Positions 53,991-59,029 of a stretch of 59,029 nucleotides of DNA are shown here, piece by piece. Both the position numbers and the translations under genes were made by a program. Numbering within the stretch: position 1 is the first letter of the stretch; every line of letters starts with the position of its first letter. The stretch covers positions 1-59,029 of the forward strand of contig JAQGDQ010001155.1 in NCBI GenBank assembly GCA_030141605.1. The letters are read 5' to 3'. Under the pieces are notes generated by a model. That model was not told where the DNA came from and ran no database searches. It saw only the letters and a list, made by a program, of their open reading frames with translations. The stretch comes from Tubiluchus corallicola (taxonomy: Eukaryota > Priapulida > Priapulimorpha > Priapulimorphida > Tubiluchidae).

Positions 53991-55094
53991 CGATGGAGCA
54001 GCAAAACTAATTTACAAATCTTCGAGTACAAGGTTCCATTTGTCTCCAAAAGTTTGTTAACCTTTCGTGCGAGCTTCAAAACAATACTCGGTGACTGTGC
54101 CATGCCGTGTGACAAATACTCACCAACTAGTGCCAAACCGTATGCAAATTCTCAATAATTAGGGTGACAAATACTCGTTAACCAGTGCCAAACTAGTTGT
54201 GCAAATGCTAGATTTAATATCGTGCTGTAAAAATGATAGCTTTGGATGTTAACTTATTGTATCACGTTTAGTTATAGAACTTACAATTAAACTCTTAATA
54301 TTACTGATTCGGATAAATAAACAATATAGAAATTGTTCGTAAATAAGCTGTCTTGTTATGATTCTAAACACTATTGTTATCATTTATATTATTTACATAT
54401 TTATATTCATTCGTGGAATCTCTGTTAGCTGGAATCACAGACTGTTTTCCTGTAAATATGATATATATAAGAAAGTACTAGTTAGGCAAATTCATGTAGT
54501 TTCCACAGCCTTTGAAAAAGCGTGTGCATTGACGTTTCAAAATAAATACTTCTTAGGCATTGTGTTTCGCAAACATGGATAAATTATCAGCTTTGTACTG
54601 TTTGATAACTATAAAAGTTTCAAAAATAAATAAATAAATAAACCAGAAATGCAAAAAATAACAATTTTTATTGTTTCTAGATTGTTCGCATATTTTTTGA
54701 TAAAAGTCGAACTAACTGTCTTTAGTATTAAGACATTTTTACACAAGTATTTACAAATATGCATTGCTTCAAATTACATATGTAGTTAAGAATATACAAA
54801 TTTTCAATATAAAATACGCAAAAGACCCGAATATACAAATTTTCAAAAGCATCAATGACAAAAAATACAACAAATGAAAAATCGGGTTTTGTTAGTCGAG
54901 AAAAAAGCAAAACGTCAAAAAAGATTGTCATTTTTCTGTAGAAAACTAATTATATCTTGATTAGTTTGATGGAGAAAAAATTCTACTTATAACATATAGA
55001 ATGCTGAAGAACTTGACAATAAAAAAGGCTTGTCTAATGGGGAATTCACCAGTAACATTAATTCATTGGAACTCAGTTCTCACAGTGTATTGGA
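53991..55094. other. Probable intergenic region between convergent genes
   Basis: AT-rich, with aataaataaataaataaa at about 54628 on the + strand and aataaa-type signals on the minus strand near 54665, either of which could end the two converging transcripts. No exon seen. Confidence 0.45.
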
Positions 55095-55168
55095 GAACGC
55101 AGTGACGGAGTCGGTATGACATTGGGCTGTGGATTCATTGGCTCTGGGTTCGAATCCTACTCGCGTTC
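55095..55168 (+). tRNA. tRNA-like sequence (probable pseudogene or SINE head)
   Basis: 74 nt with a nearly paired acceptor stem (gaacgca / cgcgttc), an A-box-like gtgacggagtcgg, a B-box ggttcgaatcc and a loop ctgtgga that would carry anticodon GTG. The T stem and anticodon stem have mismatches, so a working tRNA is doubtful. It directly abuts the last unit of the 54-bp array. Confidence 0.4.
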
Positions 55169-56607
55169 ACAATTCCGGCGTCCCAGTGAACCTCAATCAT
55201 TGGATAAGCCATACAATTTCACAGTTCCGGCATCCCGGTGAGCCTCAATCATTGGATAAGCCAACAATTTCACAGTTCCGGCATCCCGGTGAACCTCAAT
55301 CATCGGATAAGCCATACAATTTCACAGTTCCGGCATCCCGGTGAACCTCAATCATTGGATAAGCCATACAGTTTCACAGTTCCCGCATCCCGGTGAACAT
55401 CAATCATTGGATAAGCCATACAGTTTCACAGTTCCGGCATCCCGGTGAACCTCAATCATTGGATAAGCCATACAGTTTCACAGTTCCCGCATCCCGGTGA
55501 ACATCAATCATTGGATAAGCCATACAATTTCACAGTTCCGGCATCCCGTTGAACCTCAATCATTGGATAAGCCATACAATTTCACAGTTCCGGCATCCTG
55601 GTGAACCTCAATCCTCAATCATTGGATAAACCATACAATTTCACAGTTCCGGCATGCCGGTGAACCTCAATCATTGGATAAGCCATACAATTTCACAGTT
55701 CCGGCATCCCGGTGAACCTCAATCATTGGATAAGCCATACAGTTTCACAGTTCCGGCATCCCGGTGAACCTCAATCATTGGATAAGCCATACAATTTCAC
55801 AGTTCCAGCATCCCGGTGAACCTCAATCATTGGATAAGCCATACAGTTTCACAGTTCCCGCATCCCGGTGAACATCAATCATTGGATAAGCCATACAGTT
55901 TCACAGTTCCGGCATCCCGGTGAACCTCAATCATTGGATAAGCCATACAATTTCACAGTTCCGGCATCCTGGTGAACCTCAATCCTCAATCATTGGATAA
56001 ACCATACAATTTCACAGTTCCGGCATGCCGGTGAACCTCAATCATTGGATAAGCCATACAATTTCACAGTTCCGGCATCCCGGTGAACCTCAATCATTGG
56101 ATAAGCCATACAGTTTCACAGTTCCGGCATCCCGGTGAACCTCAATCATTGGATAAGCCATACAATTTCACAGTTCCCGCATCCCGGTGAACATCAATCA
56201 TTGGATAAGCCATACAGTTTCACAGTTCCAGCATCCCGTTGAACCTCAATCATTGGATAAGCCATACAATTTCACAGTTCCGGCATCCCGTTGAACCTCA
56301 ATCATTGGATAAGCCATACAATTTCACAGTTCCGGCATCCCGGTGAACCTCAACCATCGGATAAGCCAACAATTTCACAGTTCCGGCATCCCGGTGAACC
56401 TCAATCATTGGATAAGCCATACAGTTTCACAGTTCCGGCATCCCGGTGAACCTCAATCATTGGATAAGCCATACAATTTCACAGTTCCGGCATCCCGGTG
56501 AACCTCAACCATCGGATAAGCCAACAATTTCACAGTTCCGGCATCCCGGTGAACCTCAATCATTGGATAAGCCATACAATTTCACAGTTCAGGCATCCCG
56601 GTGAGCC
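55169..56607 (-). repeat. 54-bp array copied from the THOC3 C-terminal codons, about 27 units
   Basis: On the minus strand each unit reads as 17 codons plus TGA: E-V/A-H-R-D-A-G-T-V-K-L-Y-G-L-S-N-D-stop, the same sequence as the last codons of the THOC3 exon at 56608-56765. The array therefore begins inside the coding sequence and continues as 3' UTR. Most units are exactly 54 bp and so stay in the coding frame. A few are 52-53 bp (gccaacaattt) or longer by the insert aatcctc. The distinctive longer unit occurs twice about 371 bp apart (55591, 55962), showing duplication of multi-unit blocks. Confidence 0.9.
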
Positions 56608-56765
56608 TCAATCATTGGATAAGCCATACAATTTCACAGTTCCGGCATCCCGGTGAGCCTCGTACTTGTCCTTATCATCACAAGCAAATGCTAACAGGTA
56701 CCTTTTCGGATGCCAGGCTACGGTAAAAGTCGGTGCCTCGCAGGAAATTTCTGCCACTTTTTCAC
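56608..56765 (-). CDS. THOC3, last coding exon
   Basis: Minus strand, acceptor tttttatctacag, stop TGA at 56608-56610. Encodes EKVAEISCEAPTFTVAWHP, LLAFACDDKDKYEAHRDAG and TVKLYGLSND. This closely follows the C-terminus of animal THO complex subunit 3 (TEX1), where CESPTFTVAWHPKRPLLAFA and DAGTVKLFG-like sequence closes the last WD repeat. THOC3 is a WD40 scaffold of the nuclear THO/TREX complex linking transcription to mRNA export. It joins the upstream exon in phase 1. The final codons are the first unit of the adjoining 54-bp array. Confidence 0.93.
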
Positions 56766-57622
56766 CTGTAGATAAAAATAATTCTTATAAAAAATCTACT
56801 GTAATCAGACAAGTCTTCTAATGACCACGTATATTTACAATATTGTAAGTAGAAAATTCTATGAGTTTTATTTAAAGAATTTGTTCACAAAGTTCGATGT
56901 TTGTGCCTATGACTCTCCAGCAATAAAACGAGTGTTCTGTAATCACAGGGCTCTGGGTTCAAATCCTGGTAGGCTCAAAATTTTTCAGTGAATTTCTTGT
57001 TCAGTTAATTAGCTACTAGACTCATTATTGTTGTTCATACATAAACAGCCAGGTTTGTTAACTATGGTTTATGACAATTTAAAGCCCATTACTGAGATAA
57101 AGCCAGCTAATTTGATTACTTAATTAACTAATTTAAATTGTTTCTGAAATTAAAATAATTGCTTTAAGTTTCCCAAGTTAGTTACCAAAAATTTACTCCT
57201 AGTAACAGGAGTTTTAGCACACGTCGGTAAACAACAAACAACTTTAAATATAAAAAGTACACAAGCTTAAAATTCATACTTTGTCTTTAAACGGCTTATT
57301 TAACTAAAAAAATAACAGTAATGTCGAAAATTTCCAACATTGAGAGTTACCATTTTCCTTTTGTAATTACGCAAAGAAAAGTTTAGACGTAAAAACTCAA
57401 GGCAAAACTTTTGTTTTGCAAAAGCCTATTGACTTTTAACAATATCACTTAGCATAGATAATTTTACTGCTTATAAGGAAGTGGTTGAGTAAACTAGGTA
57501 AACAAGTATGGTGGTACGATCACGTTAGAAAGACAGTGTATAGATAGTCGCGGACTTACGACTGCTGGATATTACCTGAGACAACGACTTAATTAATTAT
57601 GTAAAACTGATAATAAGTCATA
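56766..57622. other. THOC3 last intron, left part
   Basis: AT-rich. Contains a second tRNA-like stretch at about 56904-56975, with gcctatgactc ... gagt pairing, B-box ggttcaaatcc and closing taggc. It is probably a SINE head or degenerate tRNA. Confidence 0.4.
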
Positions 57623-58280
57623 CACCCATATCTCGGGTTGCCGGACAAAAGTGGGGAGACTTCGGTCCGAATTGGTCGATTGTCCGTATTTACTAAGCTA
57701 ATACTGTAGACGCCATGTACCGGACTCACGGTAATGTAGAATCTATTGTCTATTGTCTCAAAAACGTCTATGCAAAAGTATATAAAAACTGTCGGCAATT
57801 GACTCAAATAACTCTGCATAGTTGACTCAATATTTTTTGTGTGACCAATGAGCTTTTACTATTTTTATATTGTCTTACTTCGCTTTTGCGCACTATAATA
57901 TACTATAAAATATATACTACTATATACTATAGTATATATACTATATACTTCTGCCACTGTATACTATATACTTCTGATACTATATACCATACACTGCCAT
58001 GCAAACGGAGGTCTTATCGTATCATTTTCAATAAAGATTTTTAATAAAAAAAATATAATATACTTAGAAACAATCACGTTACGTACAGTCGTTACGCGTT
58101 GCTTAGTTACAATGATGTGTAATGATGCCAACAAAGTGACGGCCCACCAGCTAGCGGTCACCTCGAGAAACAACGGACTTAGTCCATAGTTTGTGGGACA
58201 TTTAATAGTACCAATTCTTCCGATGCTCCGATTTTTCCGATATCCATAAAAGCGAAGTCCGGTAAACCGAGATATGAGTG
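57623..58280. mobile_element. pogo/Tigger-like MITE, copy 2
   Basis: Flanking TA at 57621-57622 and 58281-58282. Ends caccca then tatctcgggttgccggac, and (reversed) cactcatatctcggtttacc. Matches 29221-29600 near both ends (cgattgtccgtatttac, gtaatgtagaatc, cgttgcttagtt), but carries extra AT-rich DNA at about 57840-58060. Confidence 0.75.
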
Positions 58281-58340
58281 TAATTCCTTCTTCTTTATAA
58301 GCAAATTAATTTTAAACTGCAATCTGTTATGTCAAGTTCA

Positions 58341-58895
58341 TCGACAGGTGTCGCCATACTTAATGCACACAAGATCTTGAAGGTAGGCGCAAACTGCTTG
58401 AACACAAAGTCCGGCTTACATCCAACTCAAGTCGACGCCTACTCGTATCATCGACAGGTGTCGCCATACTTAATGCACGCAACATCTTGAGTGTAGGCGC
58501 AAACTGCTTGAACATAAGGGTCCGGCTTGCATCCAACTCAAGTCGACGCCTACTCGTATCATCGACAGGTGTTGTCATACTTAATGCACACAACATCTTG
58601 AGTGTAGGCGCAAACTGCTTGAACATAAGGGTCAGGCTTACATCCAACTCAAGTCGACGCCTACCCGTATCATCGACAGGTGTCGCCATACTTAATGCAC
58701 GCAACATCTTGAGTGAAGGCGCAAACTGCTTGAACATAAGGGTCAGGCTTACATCCAACTCAAGTCGACGCCTACCCGTATCATCGACAGGTGTTGTCAT
58801 ACTTGATGCACGCAACATCTTGAGTGTAGGCGCAAACTGCTTGAACATAGGGGTCCGGCTTACATCCAACTCAAGTCGACGCCTACCCGTATCTC
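58341..58895. repeat. 111-bp minisatellite, 5 copies
   Basis: Starts of tcgacaggtg recur at 58341, 58451, 58562, 58673 and 58784. Unit of 37 codons on either strand without stops, for example DTGRRRLELDVS on the minus strand. It lies in the THOC3 intron, so coding is unlikely. Confidence 0.95.
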
Positions 58896-58935
58896 GTTTC
58901 AAACTTGGCACTTCGTTATTATAACTTATTCATAC

Positions 58936-59029
58936 CTGTCTCTACATGTCCAACGTCAATCAGCAAATCCTCGGATGCTGAGGCTAAAAGTTGACCATCA
59001 CAGCTAAAGCTTAACGTTCGAACGGGCCA
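58936..59029 (-). CDS. THOC3, penultimate exon (cut by window edge)
   Basis: Minus strand, donor gtatga after ...GAGACAG. Encodes ARSNVKLSCDGQLLASASED and LLIDVGHVETG, matching the THOC3 WD-repeat stretch with SxDGxxLASASEDxxIDI-x-VETG. The 5' side continues outside the window. Confidence 0.9.

Noticed and set aside
58360-58924. 183- and 145-codon frames at the right end
   Set aside because: 111-bp tandem repeat inside a THOC3 intron, open on both strands because of its period.

Overview
This is a piece of an animal (metazoan) nuclear genome: AT-rich, intron-rich and crowded with short transposons and tandem repeats. GT-AG introns, a 5S-rRNA-headed SINE, tRNA-headed SINEs and many TIR elements point to an invertebrate, but the species cannot be fixed from the sequence alone. 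There is no operon-like, phage-like or CRISPR content.

Two protein genes are supported. The first fills most of the window on the + strand (about 4.8-52 kb). I could chain 25 exons from 4824 to 51804. Every one is bounded by AG/GT and keeps reading frame with its neighbours, giving about 2,644 residues. The product is a very long coiled coil, including a single 3,420-bp exon at 29658-33077. A Ser/Pro-rich linker with an SxIP-type motif and more coiled coil follow, then an SH3 - fibronectin III - SH3 tail whose sequence resembles RIM-binding proteins (RIM-BP/TSPOAP1/RIMBP3 family). The 5' exons lie outside the window or were not recognised. The 3' end is uncertain because the last SH3 is incomplete at the last clear exon.

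The second gene is THOC3 (THO complex WD-repeat subunit) on the - strand at the right end. Its last two coding exons (58936-59029, cut by the window edge, and 56608-56765) are clear. The two genes converge. The most striking feature is just past the THOC3 stop codon: a ~1.4-kb array of about 27 copies of a 54-bp unit. Each unit is a copy of the last 17 codons plus stop of THOC3 itself.

Layout: 0-1.8 kb, 31-bp satellite; 1.8-4.7 kb, long-TIR element, LINE 3' end and microsatellites; 4.8-17.7 kb, exons 1-7 with a 5S-SINE, hAT and piggyBac-like MITEs, tetranucleotide microsatellites and a second LINE 3' end; 17.7-26.1 kb, a huge intron with 42-, 47- and 5-bp arrays, a hAT MITE and a possible solo LTR; 26-34.6 kb, exons 8-11 including the giant exon; 34.6-40.4 kb, exons 12-14, a possible antisense exon and a 50-bp array; 40.4-51.8 kb, exons 15-25 with several MITEs; 52-53 kb, a 27-bp array grown inside a SINE; 55.1-56.6 kb, the THOC3-tail array; 56.6-59 kb, the end of THOC3 with a pogo-like element and a 111-bp array in its last intron.

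Most short open frames in this window are by-products of tandem repeats whose unit length is a multiple of three.
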